Assembly (NCBI GenBank): GCA_012267385.1
Contig: JAAXGW010000007.1
Location: forward strand, 62,001 to 126,000
Reading direction: 5' to 3'
Origin: OMG group bacterium
GTDB taxonomy: Bacteria; Pseudomonadota; Gammaproteobacteria; Pseudomonadales; Azotimanducaceae
Length of the DNA stretch: 64,000 nucleotides
Both the position numbers and the translations under genes were made by a program. Below, in pieces: positions 7,993-17,200 of the stretch. Under the pieces are notes generated by a model that was given only the letters and a program-made list of their open reading frames with translations, made no database searches and was not told the DNA's origin. Position 1 is the stretch's first letter. Each line of letters begins with the position of its first letter.

Positions 7993-10900
7993 TTAGAACT
8001 TCAAGATTGCATTCACGCCTAAGTGCTTGTTGTCTTTCTTGGAGAGCTCGTCCACTTTTCCTAGGACAAAGTTCAGATTAAACAAAGTCTTATCTAGGAC
8101 TAACGGTTTGAGTTCCGCGCCGAACAGAATGGTCTGCAGATCAAGCGAGTTCTCGCCGAATTCAATATACGGCTTGAACATATGCTGCTCTTGGTTGATC
8201 AGGAAGCCATAGGAAATGTTCGTATTAAAGTTCATTCCTTGGCTCAAGTCTAGATCACCACCGAAGGGCAGTTGGCCGACGGTTGCTGACTCACGCCACA
8301 AGGTTGCGTCCGTTCGAGTGGTTTGACCCCAACTTGGAGTGAATGAGAGGGAAAGCCCTTTCTCACCTGGTGTCGGGTTAAATACCGCGAGTAGCGACAA
8401 GCCTGACTCTTTGTAATCATTCTCGGAATACGTAGCCATTGTGTGGCCGCGAAGATCAAGCGAGAACATCTTCGAGTTGACGCGTACGCCACCGATGAAC
8501 TCAACGCCTGATCCAGTCGCACCATCACCACCATCGCGGCGATATGCAAGTTCACCGAATGGGCTGACTGAGCCACCCCAGTCGAACGGGATCACGTACG
8601 ATCCGGCAACTCCCACTCGCACTCGATTGATGGTCGTATCGAGACTGCCTGCTTCGCCATCGCCATCGTCAGTCGCGAGGTTAGCTACAGACACATCACC
8701 TTTCACGGCTAAATCAAGACTTTGCATTTGAAGCATTTGGCTCTTGAACGCCAGGTGTCCAAGGCGTACGTTCAAATCGCTAAGGTCAACAAGATCATCG
8801 CCATTCCAAACGCTAGCTTCACCGGAACCTATACCTAGCGTACCCCAAACTAACGTACGAGGTGTAACTTGGTAACTTGCATACGGTAAAACGGTTGTGG
8901 TATCGGTTTGCAGTTGTCGAACTGCAGTGCCCCAAGAGTAGTCGCTCTCAGCTTCGCTCTCGGACAGAGAAACACCAAACATCAAAGCATCCGTCGGTCT
9001 TAAGTCCACGCCTATATAGGTCGAACTGGAAGACGTTTCATACATTGAGCTACTTGAATCTTGTTGATCAGTAGTACCCCAAATAGATAGTGCAAATCTT
9101 GAGTTGCCACCCGTCAAGGACGTAGAGAAGTTCTGTGGAATCAAATCGCGCAGTCTCATACCAGTGAAATTGCGTGGCGAGATTACATCTGAGAATAAGT
9201 CTCTTGAACGTTTGGCCGTCGGAGCTTTCGCAGTTGTCGGCGTATCAAACACCGGCTCAGCCGTTGGAGCTGGCGTTGGTGTTTGGGGTTGCGATTGCGT
9301 ATCGGCTACTGCACGTTCCTCTTCCTTGGACTTCTCGCCAATCACTCGACTGAACAGGTTGCGTTCGGAATCTTTGTTTTCAACTCGCGAACCGATTGCA
9401 TTAGCTACGCTGGAAATTTGAATGCGACCGATACTCGATAGTGCTTCGGTACCAGCAGCTTTGATCTCGCTATTGCTCACAATCGTCTTGAATGATTGCG
9501 ACGCGGAACGACCACCAGTATCAGTTGCAGTAACAGTTACTACAGTAGTACCGTGAACGGATGGCGTTAAGGATAAGCTTGCGCCATCGACATTCGTAAT
9601 CGCAGCGTTACCTTCGAAGTTGAACGAGTAGACCAGCATATCGCCGTCGTCGTCAACAAAGTATTCGGACACATTCAGTGAGACAGGTTCGCCACCTATT
9701 TGTAGAGTCACGTCAGCGATCTGCGATGCAACCTGCGGACCAGTTTCGACATAGACTTTGAAGACATCCATGACATCTAAGCCAGCTGGATCTGTAGCAA
9801 TGACGCGCACGGTTGCATTTCCAGCCATCAAACCCGTCAGAGTAACGTCCATTTCGTGCAAGGTTGCAGTTACGACGTTTTGATCGTCGGATTCAACGAC
9901 GTAAGCAAGCTCGTCTCCGTCTGGATCACTGAAAACGCCTGTAATAGACACTAGACTGGGCGTTCCAACTGTAACCGTCATATCGCCGAGAGAAGTAACC
10001 AAGTTAGGTGCCGAATTCTCGGGAGGAGGATCAGTTACAGTTACAGTAAACGTATCTGACACAGATTGATCAATACTATCGAAAGCTGTTACAGTAACGT
10101 CGGTCGTACCTACTTGATTCCCCCAAATTCGTAGCGAATTACTGCTTGATCGATAGATGACATCCGCGACATCATCGTCTTCGTTGTCGATTTCAAACGT
10201 AAGCGTGCCTTCGTCTTCGAATATATCGTCGAGTTCAACATCGGTTCTTTCGTCGACTTCGACGGTTACGTCTTCAATTTCGGCGAGCAGTTTCGGAGGA
10301 TCATTGCGTGCTCCGACATCAATGGTAAACGATACTTCTGCAGAGTTTCCAGCAGTGTCGGTAGCTTTTAGGGTCGCTTTAGTTACCCCAGTGGAATGTA
10401 GGTAAACATTGATCCAAGGATTGTCATCGTCATCGTAATCGATCGCGGCTGTTGCAATATCTGCATCGTCGGTCTTGATGTCGAGATCGAATGTGTCTCC
10501 CTCATCGGTAAATGCGCCAGACGCGTCGATAGGATCGACCGTGAGACCAATTCTTGTCGTTACATCAGCAATCGCATCCGGATGTGGAATGGGCGGATCG
10601 TTGCGAACCACTTCAACTGCAAAAGTATCGGACACTGCCTGATTGTTTTGGTCCGTTGCGGTTACTTCGATGTTCGTTTCGCCCGCTTCGTCACCGTAGA
10701 TGCGCAAGAAGTGGTCTTGTCTTATCACTGCAGTGACAATATCACCATCATCGACGCTAAATCCGTAGGTCAATTCTTCGTCGTAGCCGGCATCACCATC
10801 GTTGAAGTATTCATTGAGATCGATGTCATCGCTTCGACCGTCAAACTGTACTTCGATATCTGGTAGACCATCGCCAACGACGGTCGGTGGATTGTTTTGC

Positions 10901-13900
10901 TCCGCGGTTGCGCGGAATCGCTTAAACACTGTGGTTCCGTCAGAGTCAGTGGCAGTAACGGTAATCCTTGCCGGCGAAGAACCGACGGATTCGCCAGTGA
11001 TACATATGTCGTCGTTGTTTTGAACTGCGACGCTTACCTCCCCTGGTCGGGTGGACGTAGCAGAGAAAGACAACGCGGGAGTGTCATCGTCAGCATCAGG
11101 ATCGGTGAAGTGTTCACTCCCCTTGATGATGCATTCGGTGACTCCTACAAGTATGCGTTGATCAGGAATCACTTCTGCCGTAGCCATCGGTGGTTCGTTC
11201 ACGTCGGTCAAAGTAATCGTAATGTTTAACGCGACTGCAGAGCCGTAGCTGTCAGAAGCGGTTAGCACGAGTTTGAAGACATTGTCGTCGCTCTCGTAGT
11301 CTAAACCCTTCTTCTTGACCTTGATCTGTCCCCCGTCGGCTGTGGTAACCACGCGAAAGTAATCCTTACCACCACTCAAATCGTAACTGATGTCGTCCCC
11401 GTCAGGATCGGTCGCTTCGTGGGGTGTCCCAACATTTGTCCCTACAGCAGCATTCTCAGCTAACTCGAATGAAACTGCTGTTGCACCGCCGAAGCTGGGC
11501 GAATTGTTGGAGTTCCTCACATAAGCAAAAAACGTTTGATACGCGGTCGCGCCTGAAGAGTCGGTCGCCGTTACCTCAATTTCTACTTCTTGAGTGCCAG
11601 TCACATCGTCTTCGGTAGGCGTAACAGTTACGATACCATTGGACTCTTCGACAGTTACTGCATTAGAAGATCCAACAATTTCTGCGTCAAAATCTACTAT
11701 ATCAGAAGCACCATCTCCGTCGACCGTGAGATCGTTGAGATCTATTTCTTGGGCGTAATCACCGACTAGGAAGTACATGTTGGCGATGGCCTTGATCACG
11801 GGTGTTTCTTCAACGTTTTCAATCCTAACGACGAACGTTATCTCGTGGGTCTTCCCAGCCAAATCCGTAGCGCACAAATTGATTTCATAGCCACCAGGAT
11901 TTGACTCGTAGTCAGTATTAACTCTAGGTACGTTCGAACCGAAAATTCCATGTTCAGTACCGCGAACAGTGAGTTCATATTCGTGGCTGATATTGGAGAT
12001 CGTGTCACTTGCACGTTTTTCGGTGATGACACCACCACGCGCGGCGTTGTAGACTTCTGTGTCCTCAGCGCCTTTACAGGGCGTGCAGTTTTTGCGCTGG
12101 CTCCAGCACAAACGATCACCCGTTGGGCTTGGATCGTCAGCCGTAAAGGTTAGATTAATATCGTCGCCTTCATCGACAGAGTATGCGCTAGAAGTGTAGT
12201 AGGTATTGCCACCGGTGACCTTTGCGACAGTACGAATGATTGGAGCGGCGTTTGAACCATACACCAAGTCTATTCGAACTCTGACTGGATCGTCAGATGC
12301 CGACGCTGTGTTACCACGTTGATATGCGGTTACGTCAGCCCACACGGTAATCACACCGTGGTAGCCTAAGAGTGCAAATTGATCGCTGCTGGAATCAGTT
12401 GACGGCAACTCCATTCGTGCGCTGAGCTGTCCTCTTTTACACGCATTAGCACCACTCAAACTGAAGTCTACCACTGTAGCAACATCAATGGAGTTGTTGT
12501 TGATCATGATGTCGGCAGTTTGGTCTGTACCGTCTACCGTAAATCCTGTATCGTCAATCTCGTAACAGAGTTGACCGCCCGCTGAGGTAGTAAAACTATC
12601 GGTGACATCGGTCCTCTTAGTGCCACCGCCATTTGCGGAGGCGAGTGGTACCAACCAAACTTCGTCATCCGAATTGCTAGTTCTGAGGGGCGAATCAGCG
12701 ACACCGCCTTTAATGACATCCACGTAAACCGTCATCTTGTCGCTCTGATCCGTTGGGTCAGTAACTGTTACGACCAGTTCAAATTCATGACCAGACGATA
12801 ATCTATCCAGATCATCGTCGTCAACATCGTCGGGTACTGAGATATCACCCGTGTCTTCGTCGATCTCTAAGTATGTCGTCCCTCGATAGTCTCCGCCAGT
12901 CATGGAGAATTCCAAGGCATCAGCGTCGTCAGGGTCAATTTCATCATCGACGAACTGGTTCGTGATGTCGATCTCGAAATCCGTTCCAACATTATCAACG
13001 TCCCAATCAATTGAAACGGAGGTTACCGTAAAGACAGGTGCGACGTTTTCTCTAATAGTAACTTTCGCTGTGGCGTTAAGGACAGCACCGTCGCTCGCGG
13101 TAACTTCGATGCTTAGATTCGCTTCACCTTCACCCTCACCAGTAATTAGGATGAGATCATCTGCTATTCCCGTACCCGCAAGTACGTGCACAACAGAAAA
13201 TACTGCATCGTTTCCTGAATCAATATCAACTGTGTAGGTAGTATCCGCGGGTCTCAATGTCGAGGGTACGATCCATCGACTAAGGTTGTATTGTCTTGTA
13301 TGCCCTGCCGTAAGCGGTTCAAGCGAATCCTCTAAGTCATTTACTGGGGCAGTGGTATCGTAAAGTGTTTTCGTCGTAGTTAACGTCGTGTCTGATTTTG
13401 AGTCGAAATCTACCCAATCACTAACCTGAACGTCGTACTGATTCCCGGTGGGATTTTTCTTGTAGGAACGAACGCTGATGTTATACTGTGTCGCAGGGTT
13501 AAGCCGAGTAATGGTGTAATTGTGAGTTCGGGTCGCCGCAACGAGTCCATCAACTACTGGGTCTGAAAAGAACTCTGCGGTATCACCAACTGGGATCCAT
13601 CGAACTTGGTAAGCCAGTGGGCTACTAAATTCAGCATCGCTATCAGCCAAGCCTTCCCAATTGACGTAAATATTTTCTGGAGACTCTGCTCCTGCCATGA
13701 TGTTCGTGGGTGGGTTTAGTTTTCCTGGATGAACAATGATCGTGATCTTTAGTTCGCCTAGATTGTCACTTTCAATTGACAAGGCTCTGACCGTGTACTT
13801 AATGGGTGCGATTAACCATGCAGCACTTGTATTATCCCAAGTTAGAGAAGCTTCTTTTAGCGCAATGGTTCGATTGGGAAAAGTACCCTCAACGGCAAGT

Positions 13901-14295
13901 GTAACGGAGTCAGGATCGCTCGTTGGTCCGAGATTCAAATCACCTGTTTGTGGTAGTTGAATGTTAGAGTTCGGTTGTCCAACTTCATGTCCCTCGTAGA
14001 TGCGTAGCTGAACAGTACTCGATTGCGCACAGCCGGAGGCAACGAATTCCAGGAGAGTATCAGTTGTATTACTGTCTCCAACATAGAACTCGATATCCTT
14101 TCGAGGACTCTCGTCGTCATCGGCATCAAAGTCGCTGTCATCGTCACTATCCCAACCACAGTTTTCAGTGATTGTTGTTTGGGCATTTATCGGAACCGCG
14201 GCGAACGCGGCATAGCATGCTAGCGCGATCACCGGTATGAACTTTACCAGGCCGCTTAGCTTCAAGCGTTGATCATTAGATTGTGGAATATCCAT
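7993..14295 (-). CDS. giant cadherin-like autotransporter adhesin (paralogue 1)
   Basis: About 2100 aa. The start ATG at 14295 follows AGGAGA by about 5 bp; an in-frame ATG at 14325 has no such site. An N-terminal signal peptide ends near INAQ. An FN3 domain lies at about 195-310. It is followed by a long series of cadherin/Ig-like repeats of about 80-100 aa carrying DPDGD-type calcium sites, one with the classic cadherin ending DVNEPP. A Pro/Thr-rich linker leads to a C-terminal barrel of about 300 aa that ends in ILKF. The layout fits an outer-membrane-anchored adhesin with a calcium-stiffened stalk, exported by an autotransporter-like route. It is a clear paralogue of the gene at 17201-23803 and is strongly acidic. 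The ligand is unknown. Confidence 0.85.
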   Translation of the reverse strand: MDIPQSNDQRLKLSGLVKFIPVIALACYAAFAAVPINAQTTITENCGWDSDDDSDFDADDDESPRKDIEFYVGDSNTTDTLLEFVASGCAQSSTVQLRIYEGHEVGQPNSNIQLPQTGDLNLGPTSDPDSVTLAVEGTFPNRTIALKEASLTWDNTSAAWLIAPIKYTVRALSIESDNLGELKITIIVHPGKLNPPTNIMAGAESPENIYVNWEGLADSDAEFSSPLAYQVRWIPVGDTAEFFSDPVVDGLVAATRTHNYTITRLNPATQYNISVRSYKKNPTGNQYDVQVSDWVDFDSKSDTTLTTTKTLYDTTAPVNDLEDSLEPLTAGHTRQYNLSRWIVPSTLRPADTTYTVDIDSGNDAVFSVVHVLAGTGIADDLILITGEGEGEANLSIEVTASDGAVLNATAKVTIRENVAPVFTVTSVSIDWDVDNVGTDFEIDITNQFVDDEIDPDDADALEFSMTGGDYRGTTYLEIDEDTGDISVPDDVDDDDLDRLSSGHEFELVVTVTDPTDQSDKMTVYVDVIKGGVADSPLRTSNSDDEVWLVPLASANGGGTKRTDVTDSFTTSAGGQLCYEIDDTGFTVDGTDQTADIMINNNSIDVATVVDFSLSGANACKRGQLSARMELPSTDSSSDQFALLGYHGVITVWADVTAYQRGNTASASDDPVRVRIDLVYGSNAAPIIRTVAKVTGGNTYYTSSAYSVDEGDDINLTFTADDPSPTGDRLCWSQRKNCTPCKGAEDTEVYNAARGGVITEKRASDTISNISHEYELTVRGTEHGIFGSNVPRVNTDYESNPGGYEINLCATDLAGKTHEITFVVRIENVEETPVIKAIANMYFLVGDYAQEIDLNDLTVDGDGASDIVDFDAEIVGSSNAVTVEESNGIVTVTPTEDDVTGTQEVEIEVTATDSSGATAYQTFFAYVRNSNNSPSFGGATAVSFELAENAAVGTNVGTPHEATDPDGDDISYDLSGGKDYFRVVTTADGGQIKVKKKGLDYESDDNVFKLVLTASDSYGSAVALNITITLTDVNEPPMATAEVIPDQRILVGVTECIIKGSEHFTDPDADDDTPALSFSATSTRPGEVSVAVQNNDDICITGESVGSSPARITVTATDSDGTTVFKRFRATAEQNNPPTVVGDGLPDIEVQFDGRSDDIDLNEYFNDGDAGYDEELTYGFSVDDGDIVTAVIRQDHFLRIYGDEAGETNIEVTATDQNNQAVSDTFAVEVVRNDPPIPHPDAIADVTTRIGLTVDPIDASGAFTDEGDTFDLDIKTDDADIATAAIDYDDDDNPWINVYLHSTGVTKATLKATDTAGNSAEVSFTIDVGARNDPPKLLAEIEDVTVEVDERTDVELDDIFEDEGTLTFEIDNEDDDVADVIYRSSSNSLRIWGNQVGTTDVTVTAFDSIDQSVSDTFTVTVTDPPPENSAPNLVTSLGDMTVTVGTPSLVSITGVFSDPDGDELAYVVESDDQNVVTATLHEMDVTLTGLMAGNATVRVIATDPAGLDVMDVFKVYVETGPQVASQIADVTLQIGGEPVSLNVSEYFVDDDGDMLVYSFNFEGNAAITNVDGASLSLTPSVHGTTVVTVTATDTGGRSASQSFKTIVSNSEIKAAGTEALSSIGRIQISSVANAIGSRVENKDSERNLFSRVIGEKSKEEERAVADTQSQPQTPTPAPTAEPVFDTPTTAKAPTAKRSRDLFSDVISPRNFTGMRLRDLIPQNFSTSLTGGNSRFALSIWGTTDQQDSSSSMYETSSSSTYIGVDLRPTDALMFGVSLSESEAESDYSWGTAVRQLQTDTTTVLPYASYQVTPRTLVWGTLGIGSGEASVWNGDDLVDLSDLNVRLGHLAFKSQMLQMQSLDLAVKGDVSVANLATDDGDGEAGSLDTTINRVRVGVAGSYVIPFDWGGSVSPFGELAYRRDGGDGATGSGVEFIGGVRVNSKMFSLDLRGHTMATYSENDYKESGLSLLAVFNPTPGEKGLSLSFTPSWGQTTRTDATLWRESATVGQLPFGGDLDLSQGMNFNTNISYGFLINQEQHMFKPYIEFGENSLDLQTILFGAELKPLVLDKTLFNLNFVLGKVDELSKKDNKHLGVNAILKF

Positions 14296-14409
14296 GGAAT
14301 CTCTCCTATGCCAATCCATTGGCAAAAGTAGTTACGTGGGGTACGTAAGAAACACGTTGGTGAGTGTGTATTTGGACAACTGCAGACTGTGTTAAGTTGC
14401 ATCCCTGTC

Positions 14410-14505
14410 CGATAGAAGTCATCCCCGCCTCCCTGCGTGGAATTTTGTTTCATAATCGAGCCGGGTCTTTAATCCTTTGGCCTCGGCGGTTCCCTGTGCT
14501 TCTAG
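14410..14505 (-). promoter_or_regulatory. possible structured 5' leader of adhesin 1
   Basis: Upstream of the adhesin start the minus strand shows nested complementarity: an outer CTTC/GAAG (14499-14502 with 14415-14418), CCGCC/GGCGG (14485-14489 with 14425-14429), and GGCCTCG with CGAGCC (14479-14485 with 14457-14462). The inner and middle pairings share one base, so they may be alternatives. This could be a regulatory RNA leader. It is not a match to a riboswitch class I can name. Confidence 0.25.
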
Positions 14506-14529
14506 TTAGCACTGTTCAGTGGATTATGT

Positions 14530-14542
14530 ATGTAACTTACAT
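14530..14542. promoter_or_regulatory. palindromic site in the divergent intergenic region
   Basis: ATGTAACTTACAT is a perfect 13-bp palindrome in the AT-rich space between the adhesin and the KAP NTPase, which are transcribed away from each other. The position suits an operator, but no regulator is identified. Confidence 0.3.
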
Positions 14543-14824
14543 TTTACGCAGATATGGTGACTAACACAACACATTCTCACGTTTGTGTAGACAGCCCTGC
14601 ACCACTGTCAATTTGTGTAAGTATAAGGCAAAATACCAGATATTTGCAATATTTTGAAAAATTCTTTGAAAATGTTTCAGCTCATCTACAACTCAAAGTT
14701 TGGAAGACTAAAGTTGAAGTTGCTGTTTTATCTCGTACCGGCACCTCTAAAATTCGTTGATTGCAACTTGGTCTAAATAATATTCCAGAGGGTACTGGGG
14801 ACCTACATTCTTACGCAAACAAAT

Positions 14825-15898
14825 ATGACTTCACTAACTGACCAAAAAATGAAAATTTCTATCCAGCCTCGTGTCATTGAGGCTAATAGCAGTGACCCAT
14901 ACAAGTATGACTTGCTCAACCGGAAATCAATGGCCGATGTTCTAACCAATCTAGTTCAGTTTATCGACGATTCCGCTGTGATAGCCGTAGATGGCGAATG
15001 GGGGAGCGGAAAGACAACATTTCTTCGAATGTGGTCTCAGCAACTCCGAAAAAATGGAATTCCTGTGGTCATGTTTAATGCATGGGAGACGGACTTTTCA
15101 AGTGACCCATTAATAGTGCTTACATCTGAACTATTGAATGGGTTTCAAGAGTACTCTTCAGCGTCAACGCTGAAGACGCTGAAAGAAAAGTCCAAATTCT
15201 TGGTGGAAAAATTAATAGTATCAAACTTAACACGATTGGTTCGATTGAGCACGGGAGGATTGTTAGAAATTGACCAAGAATTGTTGAAACAACTTGGACA
15301 GGCAAACACTGCAATATCAAGTGATCGACTTCGGCAGTACGCCGAAGGACTGTCTGCTATAAAAGAGTTCAAAAGTGCTTTGGAGAACACAGTTGGCTGT
15401 CTCTCTAACAATGAAGAGAGACTATCAGTAGTCATTTTGGTCGATGAATTGGATCGTTGTCGACCGACCTACGCGATCGAGTTACTGGAGGCGGCAAAAC
15501 ACCTGTTTTCTGCACGTGGTGTGATTTTCGTTTTGGGTGTTAACACGTCGCAACTAGTATGTTCGGTCAATGCGCTTTACGGATCTAAATTCGATAGTAT
15601 CGAATACCTAAAACGGTTTTTCAATTTAGACGTTCGATTGCCAAGTGCCTCCACAGCTCAGATTGTAGAACATACTCTAAAGTCGTTGGGTATAGACTCG
15701 ATAACGCCTCTGATACCCCATTCTATGGGACCAACAGCGCGATCTAATATGCGCGAATTGTTAAGCGACTTTTTCGACTTGAGACGGTTAGATTATCGCT
15801 CGGTCGAACAAGCACTACGCCGTTTAGGACTAGTGTTTCACTCACTTGAACCGGGCAGAGAAGCTTGGAGACCTTTCTTAGTTGTATTGCTAATCTAA
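14825..15898 (+). CDS. KAP-family P-loop NTPase, N-terminal part (frameshifted)
   Basis: A 357-aa ORF with Walker A GEWGSGKTT (Lys63) and a Walker B region ILVDELDRCRP, followed by a sensor-like LGVN. This is the KAP NTPase signature; relatives are often membrane-associated and occur in accessory or defence loci. The ORF ends abruptly after WRPFLVVLLI. The next frame continues with a KAP-like LRTINFELYKNF stretch, and a third frame carries the rest (to 16319). Each break is repaired by one extra base (about 15888-15896 and the TTTT at 15973-15976). The full protein would be about 497 aa. It is either a pseudogene or an intact gene with sequence errors. Confidence 0.7.
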   Translation: MTSLTDQKMKISIQPRVIEANSSDPYKYDLLNRKSMADVLTNLVQFIDDSAVIAVDGEWGSGKTTFLRMWSQQLRKNGIPVVMFNAWETDFSSDPLIVLTSELLNGFQEYSSASTLKTLKEKSKFLVEKLIVSNLTRLVRLSTGGLLEIDQELLKQLGQANTAISSDRLRQYAEGLSAIKEFKSALENTVGCLSNNEERLSVVILVDELDRCRPTYAIELLEAAKHLFSARGVIFVLGVNTSQLVCSVNALYGSKFDSIEYLKRFFNLDVRLPSASTAQIVEHTLKSLGIDSITPLIPHSMGPTARSNMRELLSDFFDLRRLDYRSVEQALRRLGLVFHSLEPGREAWRPFLVVLLI

Positions 15899-15929
15899 GA
15901 ACAATCAACTTTGAACTATACAAAAATTT

Positions 15930-16319
15930 TTGCACGATGAATGTGGACGAAGAACAAGTAATCCTAGAGGTGTTTTCGAAACCGGGTGGGAGAAATTGCT
16001 TGCGTCTGACAGTGGAACTGTGTTTGCGGTCACTGTAGCGGTTGTTGCTTGGGATCTTCAACGAAATCCCAATGAATTCAATCTTCAATCAAAATTGTGG
16101 ACCAGTTTAGAAAAGAGATTTGAAGATCAGAGTTTGAGAAGCTCAAGGCCCGCAGAGGGACCGAAACGAAAAATGCTCTACGATGTGATGGACCTAAGTA
16201 AGTCCCATAACTCGATCAACTTGTTACGTACGCATGTTGTTAACAACATGGTCTCTTTAAGGACTGTGATTGATCAAATCGAATTGCTAGACATTTCTCT
16301 GCACGAAAGCGAAGGATGA
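15930..16319 (+). CDS. KAP NTPase, C-terminal fragment
   Basis: This frame opens at 15930, but sequence similar to a continuing protein begins around ETGWEKLLASDSG (about 15977) and runs to the stop at 16319. It contains a helical region typical of the C-terminal part of KAP proteins. It belongs to the gene starting at 14825 and is separated from it by two single-base frame breaks. It is unlikely to be a gene of its own. Confidence 0.5.
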   Translation: MHDECGRRTSNPRGVFETGWEKLLASDSGTVFAVTVAVVAWDLQRNPNEFNLQSKLWTSLEKRFEDQSLRSSRPAEGPKRKMLYDVMDLSKSHNSINLLRTHVVNNMVSLRTVIDQIELLDISLHESEG

Positions 16320-16549
16320 GTACCTGAAAGTTAGAATCGAATTGAATACGGAACTTTGGATAAAGTTAAATTTCAACGAGTTCGCATCCATTCGTTAATC
16401 TTTTCACAGTTCGTGTTCTGACCCCTAGCAAGCGTAGCCTGTGGTGGTACACTCCAAGTAGTATTCTGTAGACTCGAGAGAACCTCTTAGAAATTTTGGA
16501 TCAATTTCGATTTAGTTTTAAATAGGAACCTAAGTTTACATAAGAGTCG

Positions 16550-16936
16550 CTATTGGTTCGATTCATTGTCGAATACATCACAATTTGGACATGACCATCG
16601 TTTCCCTTCGGGACGGTCTGGATGAATGTCGTTGTTCAATAGACTTGGATCAAACTCGTGGTAGAGAAAACATTCCCAGTCAAAATTTTCCTTAAGAGTG
16701 TCGCAATACATGAACATAAACTCGGGGTACTTTTTTTCTCTTGCATGTTGTCGCAGTCGTTCGTTTAAATCGCCGTCTGACCTACCTACTCGTTGAACAA
16801 AAAAATCACTCCATGTGTCAGAGGTTTGTCCTAGGATATACACACCTAACCTATCTGTTGCCACATGATTATTTACTACAATCGAGTGCAATTCGTATGG
16901 GTTTGACACATTTTTCTCAAATTCTTCTTTTGTCAT
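16550..16936 (-). CDS. GIY-YIG-like nuclease domain protein
   Basis: A 128-aa protein with GVYIL at residues 31-35, VGRSD at 50-54, an R-L-x-x-H helix (Arg60-His64) and a conserved Glu at 88 in WECFLYHEF. This is the order of the GIY-YIG superfamily: two short beta strands, catalytic Arg, His and a metal-binding Glu, although the first motif is GVY...QRVG rather than GIY...YIG. Activity is therefore probable but not certain. It stands alone between the KAP NTPase and the second adhesin. No ribosome binding site is obvious before the ATG at 16936. Confidence 0.6.
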   Translation of the reverse strand: MTKEEFEKNVSNPYELHSIVVNNHVATDRLGVYILGQTSDTWSDFFVQRVGRSDGDLNERLRQHAREKKYPEFMFMYCDTLKENFDWECFLYHEFDPSLLNNDIHPDRPEGKRWSCPNCDVFDNESNQ

Positions 16937-17118
16937 TTTTTTATTGATTAAGTCAATATGTTGCCGCGTCTTTACGCTTCTACGATCTCACACGCTTAGA
17001 TTTTGTAGAGTTAACGATTTTGAAACGAAAATCCATCGCGTCGTTTGTTCAAGATGCAAGGAAGACAACGAACTATTTTGATCAACATCGAGTGTTTTGT
17101 TTGGTTGAAATAAAAAAA

Positions 17119-17138
17119 GCGGGTTCAATTGAACCCGC
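17119..17138 (-). terminator. intrinsic terminator of the second giant adhesin gene
   Basis: GCGGGTTCAA/TTGAACCCGC is a 10+10 bp perfect palindrome followed on the minus strand by seven T. It lies 63 bp beyond the adhesin stop. Confidence 0.85.
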
Positions 17139-17155
17139 CTTTTCTTGAGTTAGAA

Positions 17156-17184
17156 CTCACGCACTAGTGTTCCTAGTGCGTGAG
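17156..17184 (-). repeat. hairpin between adhesin stop and terminator
   Basis: A 12-bp perfect stem (CTCACGCACTAG/CTAGTGCGTGAG) with a 5-base loop. It has no T run of its own and sits just before the terminator, so it may stabilise the 3' end of the message. Confidence 0.7.
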
Positions 17185-17200
17185 GTTAGTTAATGTTCGA

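Noticed and set aside
10157-13237. Several Ser/Thr-rich plus-strand ORFs inside the adhesin genes
   Set aside because: They are antisense shadows of the Asp/Thr/Val-rich coding strand.
14410-14505. Resemblance of the adhesin 1 leader to a c-di-GMP-I (GEMM) riboswitch (CACAGGG-AACC and GGGAGGCGGGG pieces)
   Set aside because: The conserved core blocks are not in the right order or spacing.
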